A stretch of 17,774 nucleotides of DNA, from contig JBBRGA010000072.1 in the NCBI GenBank assembly GCA_038241115.1, forward strand, positions 1-17,774, given 5' to 3'. The stretch is from JANYJJ01 sp038241115 (GTDB taxonomy: Bacteria > Pseudomonadota > Gammaproteobacteria > Burkholderiales > Burkholderiaceae_C). Position 1 is the stretch's first letter, and every line of letters starts with the position of its first letter. The notes under the pieces were generated by a model that saw only the letters and a program-made list of their open reading frames with translations, was not told the origin of the DNA and did no database searches. This document shows positions 1 through 7,811 of this stretch, one piece after another. The translations under genes and the position numbers were made by a program.

Positions 1-36
1 TGGCGGTGGCGGTGGCGGTGGCGGTGGCGGTGGCGG
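1..36. repeat. Hexanucleotide tandem repeat, unit GGTGGC, about six copies
   Basis: The first 36 bases are six uninterrupted copies of a GGTGGC-type hexamer, and the tract may continue left of the window. All three forward frames are open through it. In the frame starting at base 3 it encodes alternating Ala-Val and stays open to a TGA at 129-131, which overlaps the ATG of the downstream permease. It could therefore be the C-terminal tail of the upstream gene. In the frame starting at base 2 it encodes poly-Gly and runs into the permease frame without a stop. The same unit appears at 7851-7892. Confidence 0.9.
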
Positions 37-131
37 CCGAGTTCAGTGTTGGCTCCCCCAACCCGTTCGGGCTGAGGTATCGAAGTCCAGCGCAAGCAAT
101 CGGTGCCGACAGAAGCGGAGCATGGGCGTGA
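3..131 (+). CDS. Possible 3' end of an upstream ORF (partial, Ala-Val tail)
   Basis: The frame from base 3 is open from the window edge to TGA 129-131. It encodes an Ala-Val repeat followed by about 30 residues with no family signature I recognise. Operon logic says the gene to the left should be the DppB/OppB-type permease partner of the gene at 122. A stop overlapping the next ATG by a few bases is typical of such operons. However, DppB proteins usually end in a short conserved tail (around a DPR motif), which is not visible here. If this is that gene's end, it has an unusual repeat-derived extension. The alternative is non-coding spacer. Confidence 0.25.
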   Translation, partial: AVAVAVAVAVAAEFSVGSPNPFGLRYRSPAQAIGADRSGAWA

Positions 132-961
132 GCTTTTTTACTCGCGCACGCCGTCACGCCAGCTTCGCCATCGGCGGCGGCCTCGTGGCATTGTTGCTGC
201 TCACCTTCGCCCTTTCCTTCGTCTGGACCCCTCACTCGCCCACAGAGCTCAACATCCCCAACAAGCTGCAAGGCCCCAGCGCCAGCCACTGGCTGGGCAC
301 CGACAGTTTGGGGCGCGACATCACCTCGTTGCTCATCAAAGGTTCGCAAACTTCGATGGCCGTGGGCGTGATCGCGGTGGGCATCGGCATCGTCTTCGGC
401 GTGTCGCTGGGCCTGCTGGCCGCAGCCCGACGCGGCTGGGTGGAAGAGGTGGTGATGCGTGCTGCCGACTTCAGCTTTGCCTTCCCGGCACTGCTGTCGG
501 CCATCATGCTGACCGCTATTTACGGGCCCGGTTTGGTGACTTCCATCGTTGCCATCGGCATCTTCAACGTGCCGGTGTTTGCGCGCATCACACGCGCCGC
601 CGCGCAAAGCGTGTGGTCCCGCGACTACGTGCTGGCATCGCGCGCCTGCGGCAAAGGCGCTTGGCACATCACCTGGCACCACGTGCTGCCCAACATCGCC
701 AGCGGCCTCATCGTGCAGGCCACGATCCAGTTTGCGGTGGCGATCCTGGCCGAGGCGGCGCTGAGCTATTTGGGCCTGGGAACACAGCCGCCCATGCCCA
801 GCTGGGGCCGCATGCTGAACGAGGCGCAGAGCATGCTGTTTCAAGCGCCGCAACTCGCCGTCTGGCCAGGGCTGGCGATTGCGCTCAGCGTGCTGGGGCT
901 GAACTTGATGGGCGACGGCTTGCGGGATTTGCTCGACCCGCGCTTGGCGAGATCGCGCTGA
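122..961 (+). CDS. ABC transporter permease, DppC/OppC type (peptide family)
   Basis: This is an inner-membrane permease subunit of a peptide/nickel/opine-type ABC importer, 279 residues, normal for the family. A first membrane helix lies around residues 15-35. The conserved segment HWLGTDSLGRDITS (57-70) marks the OppC family. About five further hydrophobic segments follow. The EAA loop that contacts the ATPases is visible at about 171-191 (ASRACGKGAWHITWHHVLP), followed by EAALSYLGLG. The C-terminus LDPRLARSR is typical. The ATG at 122 is chosen because family members start about 15 residues before the first helix and a purine-rich AGCGGAG precedes it. The frame is open upstream into the repeat, so a longer form cannot be excluded. 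Two ATPase genes and a binding protein follow in the same direction. Substrate is not deducible. Confidence 0.93.
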   Translation: MGVSFFTRARRHASFAIGGGLVALLLLTFALSFVWTPHSPTELNIPNKLQGPSASHWLGTDSLGRDITSLLIKGSQTSMAVGVIAVGIGIVFGVSLGLLAAARRGWVEEVVMRAADFSFAFPALLSAIMLTAIYGPGLVTSIVAIGIFNVPVFARITRAAAQSVWSRDYVLASRACGKGAWHITWHHVLPNIASGLIVQATIQFAVAILAEAALSYLGLGTQPPMPSWGRMLNEAQSMLFQAPQLAVWPGLAIALSVLGLNLMGDGLRDLLDPRLARSR

Positions 962-1005
962 GCTTCACATTGCGTGCGCGATCACACCGAGCTTCACATT
1001 GCGTG
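960..1005. repeat. 17-bp direct repeat pair, 29-bp period
   Basis: The 17-mer GAGCTTCACATTGCGTG occurs at 960-976 and again at 989-1005, beginning at the stop codon of the permease gene. The two copies are identical. It lies in the roughly 127-bp gap before the likely start of the first ATPase gene. It looks like a small local duplication; no known element is recognised. Confidence 0.85.
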
Positions 1006-1087
1006 TGCGGACGCGCAAAGCCATTCATTGCCGCCGCGGTCGCGCCGAGGGCGAAGTTACTGGCGGCATCGCGGTTATCGTGACTGC

Positions 1088-2095
1088 TTGAACTCAGCCC
1101 TGCTCACCGTCAACAACCTGCGCGTCGGTCTGAACACCTCGCGCGGTCCGGCCGATGCACTGCGCGGTGTGTCGTTCTCAATCCAGCGCGGCGAGACGGT
1201 GGGCTTGATCGGCGAGAGCGGCTGCGGCAAGTCCATGACGGCGCTGGCCTTGATGGGCTTGCTGCCACCCACCGCGCGCGTGAGCGGCAGCATGCAGTTC
1301 GATTCTCAAGAGTTGGTCGGCGCCAGCGAAGGCGCGCTGTGCCAGCTTCGCGGCAACCGCATCGGCATGATTTTTCAAGAACCCATGACAGCGCTGAACC
1401 CGCTGCATACCGTGGGCGCGCAAGTGGCCGAGCCGCTGCGACAGCATCGCAACATGGATAAAAGCGCCAGCCGCGCCGAGGCATTGCGGTTACTGGAGCG
1501 CGTGCGCTTGCCGCAAGCCGCGCAGCGCCTGGACGCTTACCCACACCAACTGTCGGGCGGCCAACGTCAGCGCGTGATGATCGCCGCGGCCTTGGCCTGC
1601 GGGCCTGATTTGCTGATTGCCGACGAGCCCACCACCGCGCTCGACGCCACCATCCAGGGCGAAATCCTGGACCTGCTGGCAGACCTGGTCTCCAGCAGCG
1701 GCATGGCGCTGCTGCTCATCAGCCACGACCTCGGCGTGATGGCCAAAAGCGTGCAGCGCGTGATGGTGATGTACGGCGGCATGGTGGTGGAAAGCGGGCC
1801 CACGGCCAGTGTGTTCAAGCGCTTGGCGCATCCGTACACGCGAGGCTTGTTTGGCGCCCGACCGCGCCTGGGCGAGGCCAGAGTAGGCGGCGTCAAACCC
1901 AGGCTGGTGACCATCGCGGGTCGCGTGCCCGAGCTGGTGGATTTGCCGCTGGGCTGTGGCTTTGCCGACCGCTGTGAGCGCGTGGAACGCGCGTGTCGCG
2001 AAGCCATGCCGGGCGAGGTTTTGACAGCGCCTGCGCACCACGTTCGCTGCTTCAGACCGCACGGCCCGCCATCACTGACAAAGGAAAGCAGTTGA
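1088..2095 (+). CDS. ABC transporter ATP-binding protein, DppD/OppD type
   Basis: This cytoplasmic ATPase drives the peptide-type importer, one of two non-identical ATPases. Numbered from the proposed start it is 335 residues, the usual size. Walker A is GESGCGKS (42-49), the ABC signature is LSGGQ (156-160) and Walker B is LLIADEP (176-182), followed by the H-loop histidine in ISHD. The C-terminal oligopeptide-transporter domain carries a four-cysteine pattern (Cys 291, 297, 304, 322). The start is chosen as TTG 1088 because homologues begin just before the SALLTVNNLRVGL strand. The frame is open back to an ATG at 974, which would add 38 atypical residues encoded over the direct-repeat region. 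No strong Shine-Dalgarno sequence is seen before 1088, so the start is uncertain. The stop overlaps the next gene's start. Confidence 0.93.
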   Translation: MNSALLTVNNLRVGLNTSRGPADALRGVSFSIQRGETVGLIGESGCGKSMTALALMGLLPPTARVSGSMQFDSQELVGASEGALCQLRGNRIGMIFQEPMTALNPLHTVGAQVAEPLRQHRNMDKSASRAEALRLLERVRLPQAAQRLDAYPHQLSGGQRQRVMIAAALACGPDLLIADEPTTALDATIQGEILDLLADLVSSSGMALLLISHDLGVMAKSVQRVMVMYGGMVVESGPTASVFKRLAHPYTRGLFGARPRLGEARVGGVKPRLVTIAGRVPELVDLPLGCGFADRCERVERACREAMPGEVLTAPAHHVRCFRPHGPPSLTKESS

Positions 2096-3123
2096 GCCTT
2101 CAAAGCCCCGCGCTCGGCGCAGGCACCGACTCTGAAGGCGCGACACGGCACGCGCCACTGCTCGTCGTGCGCGACCTCGTCAAGCACTACCGTTTGCCGC
2201 GCGACAGCTTGTTCAGCGCCGCGCCGCAGGTGCAGGCGCTGCGCGGAGTCAGTTTCGATTTGCGACCCGGCCAGGCGCTCGGCATCGTCGGTGAATCGGG
2301 TTCAGGCAAGTCCACCTTGGCGCGGATGGCGATGGCGCTGGAAACACCCACATCGGGCAGTGTGCAAATGAACGGCCGCGACCTGAACGCGCTGTCGGCG
2401 GCCGACCTGCGCGCCGCGCGCACCGAGTTCCAAATGGTGTTTCAAGACCCTTACGGCTCGTTGGACCCGCGCCACCGCGTGGGTCGAATCGTGGCCGAAC
2501 CGCTGCCAGCGCTGGACGCGTCAGAGCGTCAAGCGCGCATCGACGCGGCGCTGGAGGCGGTGGGCTTGCGCGCCAGCGACGCCGACAAATACCCGCATGA
2601 GTTTTCCGGCGGCCAGCGCCAACGTATTGCGCTGGCACGCGCGCTGGTTTCGAGGCCGAAACTCATCGTGGCCGACGAGCCTGTCAGCGCGCTCGATGTG
2701 TCGGTGCAGGCGCAGGTGCTGAACCTGTTGCAAGACCTGCGCGCCGAATTCGGCATGGCGTTTTTGTTCATCAGTCACGACTTGGCCGTGGTCGACCATG
2801 TGTGCGGCGCTGAAGGCGATGAAGTGGCCGTGATGTTTGCAGGGCGCATCGTGGAGCAAGCGTCCAGCGAAGTGCTGTTTCAACGAGCCGCGCACCCCTA
2901 CACGCGCGCACTGATTGCGGCGGTGCCCGGGAATGACAGCATCAAATCTGCCGCGCCATCCAGTAGAGTGGTGGACGAAAGCGAAGTGGCAACCGGCAGC
3001 GGATGTTCATTTGCGTCGCGTTGCCCACTTCGCCAAGCGCGCTGCGATTCCGAAGCCCCGGCGTTGCGCACATTGAACACCGCAGCGTCAGGCCAGCACC
3101 TCGCAGCTTGTCATTTTGCTTAA
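2092..3123 (+). CDS. ABC transporter ATP-binding protein, DppF/OppF type
   Basis: This is the second ATPase of the importer, 343 residues from the proposed TTG. Walker A is VGESGSGKST (about 66-75), the signature is FSGGQ (171-175) and Walker B is LIVADEP (191-197), followed by ISHDLAVV. The C-terminal domain again has a four-cysteine pattern (Cys 305, 311, 318, 340). TTG 2092 is chosen because an AAGGAAAG Shine-Dalgarno precedes it. It also overlaps the TGA of the upstream gene as TTGA, a translational-coupling arrangement. An ATG at 1993 would overlap the previous gene by about 100 bases and is less likely. A slightly expanded loop with several acidic residues (HVCGAEGDEVAV) follows the H-loop, where most homologues are shorter. 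The pair with the upstream gene is typical of DppDF/OppDF systems. Confidence 0.93.
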   Translation: MSLQSPALGAGTDSEGATRHAPLLVVRDLVKHYRLPRDSLFSAAPQVQALRGVSFDLRPGQALGIVGESGSGKSTLARMAMALETPTSGSVQMNGRDLNALSAADLRAARTEFQMVFQDPYGSLDPRHRVGRIVAEPLPALDASERQARIDAALEAVGLRASDADKYPHEFSGGQRQRIALARALVSRPKLIVADEPVSALDVSVQAQVLNLLQDLRAEFGMAFLFISHDLAVVDHVCGAEGDEVAVMFAGRIVEQASSEVLFQRAAHPYTRALIAAVPGNDSIKSAAPSSRVVDESEVATGSGCSFASRCPLRQARCDSEAPALRTLNTAASGQHLAACHFA

Positions 3124-3142
3124 CCCCTTGTTGACAGTCACC

Positions 3143-3147
3143 AGGAG
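3143..3147 (+). promoter_or_regulatory. Strong ribosome binding site (AGGAG) of the binding-protein gene
   Basis: AGGAG sits 7 bases before the ATG at 3155. It is the clearest ribosome binding site of the importer operon, which fits the high molar need for a periplasmic binding protein. Confidence 0.8.
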
Positions 3148-3154
3148 ATAAAAG

Positions 3155-4660
3155 ATGTCCCAGCCGATTCGATTTGCCACGTTGGCCATTGCCACCAGCG
3201 TCGCTGCCACGCTTTGTACGGCCGCATTCACAGCGAACGCGCAGCAGCGCAAAGACAGCGCCATTCTGGCCATGGTGCTGGAACCCACAGGCCTGGACCC
3301 GACCGTCGCACCGGCTGCGGCCATCGGCGAGATCGTGCACTACAACGTGCTGGAGGGCCTGACCAAAATCAACATGGACGGCAGCATCACGCCGCTGCTC
3401 GCCGACAGCTGGACCATGGACCCGGACGGCAAAAGCTACACCTTCAAGCTCAAGCGCGGCGTGAAGTTTCACGACGGCGAGGCGTTTGACGCGTCAGACG
3501 TGAAGTTCAGTTTCGAGCGCGCCAAGGCCGCCACAAGCACCAACAAAGCCAAGAAGGCGGTGTTCGACAACATCAGCCGCATCGATGTGGTCGATGAGCA
3601 AACGGTGATCCTGGTGCTGAACAACGCCGACGGCAATTTCTTGTTCCGCATGGGCGAGAACACGGCCGTCATCCTCGACCCGAAAAGTGCGGCCACCACC
3701 GCCAGCAAGCCCGTCGGCACAGGCCCCTTCAAGTTTGACAATTGGGCCAAAGGCTCGGCCGTGACGCTCAGCAAATTCGACGGCTACCGAAACGCGCCCG
3801 CGGTGAAGATGAAAAAAGTGACCTTCCGTTTCATCAACGACGCGGCCGCCCAAGTGGCCGCCTTGTTGGCCGGCGACATCGACGGCATGCCGCGCTTTGG
3901 CGCGCTGCAAAGCCTGAAGCAGTTCCAGGGCGACGCGCGTTTTGCAGTGGCCGCAGGTGGCACCGAAGGCAAAACCATCGTCAGCATCAACAACAAGAAA
4001 AAGCCGTTTGACGACGTCCGCGTGCGCCGCGCCATCGCCGCCGCCATCGACCGCCAAGCCGTGATCGACGGCGCACAGGAAGGCCACGGCAAAGCCATCG
4101 GCAGCCACATGGTGCCCAGTGACGCGGGCTACGTCGACCTGACCAGCGTGAACCCCTACAACCCGGAAAAAGCGAAGGCGCTGTTGAAAGAAGCGGGCGT
4201 GACGCTGCCGCTGAACGTGACACTGACATTGCCGCCACCCGAGTACGCGCGCAAAGGCGGCGAGATCGTTGCAGCGCAGTTGGCCAAGGTCGGCATCGTC
4301 GCAAAAATTGAAAACGTCGAATGGGCCCAGTGGCTCAGCGGACCCTTCAAAGGCAACTTCGACCTGACCATCATTAGCCACGTCGAGCCGCTGGACTTTG
4401 ACCGCTACGCCGACCCCACCTATTACTGGGGCTACGACAGCAAGGCCTACCGCGACCTCGTCACCAAATACAACACCACCGGCGACAGCAAAGCGCGCCT
4501 GAAAGTGCTGGGCGACATCCAGCGCCAGCTGGCCACCGACTCCGTCAACGCCTACATGTTCCAGTTGCCCCAGTTCGCTGTGGGCAAGAAAAACCTGAAA
4601 GGGCTGTGGAGCAGCTCGCCGATTTTTGCGAATGATCTGAGCGCGCTGTCTTGGCAGTAA
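3155..4660 (+). CDS. Periplasmic substrate-binding protein, ABC peptide family (SBP family 5)
   Basis: This is the extracytoplasmic solute receptor for the importer upstream, 501 residues, in the normal range for DppA/OppA-like proteins. The N-terminus is a Sec signal peptide: MSQPIRF, a hydrophobic core, then a likely signal peptidase I cut after the ANA at about residue 29. The mature protein shows the family-5 hallmarks. These are an early LDPTVAPAAA segment, YNVLEGL, the ADSW and YTFKLKRGVKFHDGE block (about 86-110), and a repeat-hinge core with FDDVRVRRAIAAAIDR (about 285-300). Only 31 bases separate it from the ATPase gene, so it is the last gene of the operon. Placing the receptor last rather than first is somewhat unusual. 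Specificity (peptide, opine, glutathione, nickel) cannot be read from sequence. Confidence 0.93.
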   Translation: MSQPIRFATLAIATSVAATLCTAAFTANAQQRKDSAILAMVLEPTGLDPTVAPAAAIGEIVHYNVLEGLTKINMDGSITPLLADSWTMDPDGKSYTFKLKRGVKFHDGEAFDASDVKFSFERAKAATSTNKAKKAVFDNISRIDVVDEQTVILVLNNADGNFLFRMGENTAVILDPKSAATTASKPVGTGPFKFDNWAKGSAVTLSKFDGYRNAPAVKMKKVTFRFINDAAAQVAALLAGDIDGMPRFGALQSLKQFQGDARFAVAAGGTEGKTIVSINNKKKPFDDVRVRRAIAAAIDRQAVIDGAQEGHGKAIGSHMVPSDAGYVDLTSVNPYNPEKAKALLKEAGVTLPLNVTLTLPPPEYARKGGEIVAAQLAKVGIVAKIENVEWAQWLSGPFKGNFDLTIISHVEPLDFDRYADPTYYWGYDSKAYRDLVTKYNTTGDSKARLKVLGDIQRQLATDSVNAYMFQLPQFAVGKKNLKGLWSSSPIFANDLSALSWQ

Positions 4661-4694
4661 CTTGCCAGGGCAGCCTGTAACGGCCGCGCCACGC

Positions 4695-6326
4695 TCAATG
4701 CGCTCCGCCTGCGCCGGCACCGGCGCCCAATTTGGGTCGCGCAAACCAGACCACCGCGATCAGCGCGAAGAACAGCAGCGATGACATGTAGAACACGTCG
4801 GTCACGGCCATGGTGTAGGCCTGCTGGTCGATCATGCGGTTGATGTTGGCCGCCACCTGGGCGCTGCTCAAACCGCTGCTAGACAGCTGGCCCATGACCT
4901 GAGTCGCCGCTGTGTTGTTGGCGTTGATTGACTCTGTCAACTGCGCGTGGTGCAGGGTGGCGCGGCTTTCCCACAGAGTGGTGAACAACGACGTACCGAC
5001 CGCACCGGCGGTGATGCGCACGAAGTTTGACAAGCCCGCGGCCGACGGCATTTTGTCGGGTGTGAGGCCCGAGAACACGATGGCCTGCAGCGGAATGAAG
5101 AAGAACGCCATCGCCGCTCCCTGCAGCACAGTGGGAATCAGGATGGTGTGGAAGTCGGCCTGGGTGTTGAAGCTGGAGCGCATCCACAGCACGATGCCGA
5201 AGCCGACAAATGCGACGGTGGCGAGCTTGCGCGGGTCGATCTTGCCCACGTTCTTGCCCACCCAAGGCGACAAGATGATGGCGAGGATGCCCACCGGTGC
5301 CGTCGCCAAACCCGCCCACGTGGCTGTGTAGCCCATGTACTGCTGCAACCACAACGGCAGCAGCACGACATTGCCAAAAAACAGGCCATAGGCGACGGAC
5401 AGCGACACCGTGCCCATCGTGAAGTTGCGCCGCATGAACAGGCGCAAATCGACAACAGGGTGTTTCTCGGTCAATTCCCAGGCCAGGAAGAAAAGGAAGG
5501 CGACCACAGCGGTCACGCCCAGGATGACGATTTGCCCCGAGTTGAACCAGTCGAGCTCCTTGCCTTTGTCGATCATGATTTGCATCGCGCCAACAAAGAG
5601 CACCAGCAGGCCAAGACCGATGTAGTCGAGCGGTACACGGCGCGGGCCGGGGTCGCGCTTGCTGTAAATCGACCACGTCAACGCAGCCGCGAACAAACCG
5701 ACCGGGATGTTGATGTAGAAAATCCACGGCCACGAAATGTTGTCGGTGATCCAGCCGCCGAGCAGCGGCCCGGCCACCGGCGCCACCAGCACCGTCATCG
5801 CCCACATCGCCATGGCGGTGCCGGCTTTCGCGGCCGGGTAACTGGCCAGCAGCAGTGTCTGCGACAGCGGGATCATCGGCCCCGCCACAAAACCTTGCAG
5901 CACCCGGAAGGCGATCAGCGATTCGATGTTGGGGGCCAGCCCGCACAGCATGGAGGCGATCACGAACAGCAGCACGCTGGCGGTGAACAGCCGCACCTGA
6001 CCGAAGCGCTGCGTGAGCCAGCCGGTCAGCGGCACCGAGATGGCGTTGGCGACCGCGAACGAGGTGATTACCCATGTGCCCTGGCCAGGGCTGACGCCGA
6101 GATCGCCTGAAATTGCCGGGATGGACACATTGGCGATGGACGTGTCGAGCACGTTCATGAACGTCGCGAGCGACAGCGCCACGGTGCCGAGCACGAGCTG
6201 GCTGCCGGTCAGTGGCGCAAACGCGTTCGGCGCTTTGCCGGGTGCTGTCGGTGCAGCAGATTGGGTCGGAGCAGGCGGGCAGCCCGCGCTGGGTTCCTCT
6301 GGAAGGGCCGCAGAAGGTGTGGACAT
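4695..6326 (-). CDS. EmrB/QacA-type MFS drug:proton antiporter (DHA2 family, 14 TM)
   Basis: This is an inner-membrane drug/proton antiporter of 543 residues with about 14 hydrophobic segments, as expected for DHA2. The first helix carries the family motif LDTSIANVSIPAISGDLG. TM4-5 contain the antiporter motif C region (VLVAPVAGPLLGGW), followed by the conserved WPWIFYINIPVG segment. The N-terminus is a roughly 45-residue Pro/Ala-rich cytoplasmic tail and the C-terminus is Gly/Ala-rich. It starts 19 bases after the adaptor gene stop, making it the last gene of a marR, outer-membrane factor, adaptor, pump operon. It would form a tripartite pump expelling amphipathic compounds across both membranes. 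The drug range is unknown. It converges on the importer operon with only 34 bases between the stops. Confidence 0.95.
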   Translation of the reverse strand: MSTPSAALPEEPSAGCPPAPTQSAAPTAPGKAPNAFAPLTGSQLVLGTVALSLATFMNVLDTSIANVSIPAISGDLGVSPGQGTWVITSFAVANAISVPLTGWLTQRFGQVRLFTASVLLFVIASMLCGLAPNIESLIAFRVLQGFVAGPMIPLSQTLLLASYPAAKAGTAMAMWAMTVLVAPVAGPLLGGWITDNISWPWIFYINIPVGLFAAALTWSIYSKRDPGPRRVPLDYIGLGLLVLFVGAMQIMIDKGKELDWFNSGQIVILGVTAVVAFLFFLAWELTEKHPVVDLRLFMRRNFTMGTVSLSVAYGLFFGNVVLLPLWLQQYMGYTATWAGLATAPVGILAIILSPWVGKNVGKIDPRKLATVAFVGFGIVLWMRSSFNTQADFHTILIPTVLQGAAMAFFFIPLQAIVFSGLTPDKMPSAAGLSNFVRITAGAVGTSLFTTLWESRATLHHAQLTESINANNTAATQVMGQLSSSGLSSAQVAANINRMIDQQAYTMAVTDVFYMSSLLFFALIAVVWFARPKLGAGAGAGGAH

Positions 6327-6345
6327 GCTCAGGCGCTGCGTCGGT

Positions 6346-7761
6346 TCACTTCAGCGTCTGAGCGTTTGCTGGGTCGGCCAACGTTGCTGAACCGAGAACC
6401 GTTGCGCCTCCCACCAGCGAAGGTGCGACCGGGCTCATCAATGAGACGCTCGATTTACCGGAGACCGCTGCCGAGGCCTTCCGGGCGGCTGTCTGCGCGG
6501 GCACGACGGCGGCCGCGCGCCCGCCATTGACCGCGATGATGCGTCGCACCTCGGTATCGGCCGCCGCGTTGTTGCTGTCGAAGACGCTGGTCTGCGCAAT
6601 GCTCGCGCGGCTGCTGTCATTCACACCGGCAAGCATGCGGCCATCGGTCTTGGCGATGTCCACTTTGGCGTCCATCGACAAGCCGACGCGCAGCGGATGC
6701 TCGGCCAGCTCTTTTGCGTCAAGTTTGATACGCACTGGCACGCGCTGCACCACCTTGATCCAGTTGCCAGTCGCGTTCTGCGCTGGCAGCAACGAGAACG
6801 CCGCGCCAGTGCCAGCGCCCAGGCCTTCGATCAGGCCGCGGTACTCCACCTTGCTGCCGTAGACATCGGCCGCCAACCTGACGGGTTGACCAATGCGCAG
6901 ATTCTTGAGCTGGCTTTCCTTGAAGTTGGCCTCAACCCACAACTGATCCAGCGCGATCACCGACATCAGCGGAGCACCGGCCTGCACCCGTTGGCCGAGC
7001 TGCACGCTGCGCTTGGCGACAAAGCCGTCGACCGGCGCGAGCAGGTCGGCGCGGCGCAACGCCAAAAATGCCTCACGCACGCGGCTTGAGGCGCGCAGCA
7101 CGTTCGGGTGTTGCTCAACCGCAATACCGTCGGTCAGCGTTTGGTTGGCGCTGAGCTGCTCGCGCGCTGCAAGAACCGCCGATTGCGCCGCGAGCACGCT
7201 GCTTTTAGAAGCGGAAAGCGTGGCGGTGGTGTGGTTGAACTCTTCCTTGCCCACCGCGCCCGTGGCCACCAACGGGGCGCGGCGCGTCACGTCGTCTTGG
7301 GCGCGGGCTTCGTCGCTGCGCGCGCGCGCCAGGTCGGCTTCGCGCAGGGCGATCTGCGCTCGCAGCGTGCTGTTGTTGGCGTACAGCGTGCGCACTTCGC
7401 GCACGGTTTGCGCCAGCTGCGCTTCGGCCTGCTCCAGCGCGACCTGCGCATCGGCCGGGTCGAGCTTGACCAGCACCTGGCCCGCTTTGACGTGGTCGGT
7501 GTCGTCGGCGCTGATTGCCACCACAGTGCCGCCGACCTGCGGCGTGAGCTGCACGACGTTGCCCTGCACATAGGCGTTGTCAGTGGACTCGAAGTGATTG
7601 AGCACCAACGCCCAGTAGGCACCGTAGGCCGCGCCGGCAATGAGGACGACCGCACTCACCGCCGTCAGCGCGCGCTTGCGCTTGGGGTTGCCATTCGGCA
7701 CAGCAGCGGCGGTCGCGGTTGCAGGAATGCTTGCGGGGGATGCGGCTTCAGGGGAACTCAT
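6346..7761 (-). CDS. HlyD/EmrA-type membrane fusion (periplasmic adaptor) protein
   Basis: This adaptor links the MFS pump to the outer-membrane factor. From the chosen start it is 471 residues. A cytoplasmic Ala/Pro-rich tail is followed by one membrane helix at about 31-50. Next comes the EmrA hallmark STDNAYVQGNVVQLTPQVGG, then a lipoyl half-motif with VKAGQVLVKLDP, a coiled-coil hairpin (about 100-210), the second lipoyl half (LLAPVDGFVAKR) and a beta-barrel domain. ATG 7761 is chosen because AAGGAA sits at ideal spacing. An upstream in-frame ATG at 7815 overlaps the previous gene's stop as ATGA and would add 18 residues; translational coupling makes it a real alternative. The last roughly 90 residues are an Ala/Ser/Val-rich extension beyond the usual EmrA end. 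Confidence 0.94.
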   Translation of the reverse strand: MSSPEAASPASIPATATAAAVPNGNPKRKRALTAVSAVVLIAGAAYGAYWALVLNHFESTDNAYVQGNVVQLTPQVGGTVVAISADDTDHVKAGQVLVKLDPADAQVALEQAEAQLAQTVREVRTLYANNSTLRAQIALREADLARARSDEARAQDDVTRRAPLVATGAVGKEEFNHTTATLSASKSSVLAAQSAVLAAREQLSANQTLTDGIAVEQHPNVLRASSRVREAFLALRRADLLAPVDGFVAKRSVQLGQRVQAGAPLMSVIALDQLWVEANFKESQLKNLRIGQPVRLAADVYGSKVEYRGLIEGLGAGTGAAFSLLPAQNATGNWIKVVQRVPVRIKLDAKELAEHPLRVGLSMDAKVDIAKTDGRMLAGVNDSSRASIAQTSVFDSNNAAADTEVRRIIAVNGGRAAAVVPAQTAARKASAAVSGKSSVSLMSPVAPSLVGGATVLGSATLADPANAQTLK

Positions 7762-7811
7762 GGTGGTTTCCTTCCGATTCGTCGGGTGGTTCATTGGTGC
7801 AGTGACGCGGC

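Noticed and set aside
1..36. CRISPR array or origin iterons
   Set aside because: The units are 6 bp with no spacers and no origin-like AT-rich context; this is a simple microsatellite.
103..1083. 326-codon frame overlapping the permease gene
   Set aside because: The product is Arg/His-rich with no membrane segments; the frame at 122-961 encodes a canonical permease.
4652..4667. Small inverted repeat TGGCA...TGCCA between the converging operons as a terminator
   Set aside because: The stem is only 5 bp, overlaps the stop codon of the binding-protein gene and lacks a T-run on either strand.
3494..4744. 416-codon open frame opposite the substrate-binding protein gene
   Set aside because: It is a shadow frame. 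Composition is biased and it contradicts the clear binding-protein reading with signal peptide and Shine-Dalgarno.
5148..6110. 320-codon open frame opposite the MFS pump gene
   Set aside because: It is antisense, polar and rich in Arg/Gln/His, with no domain; a shadow of the pump gene.
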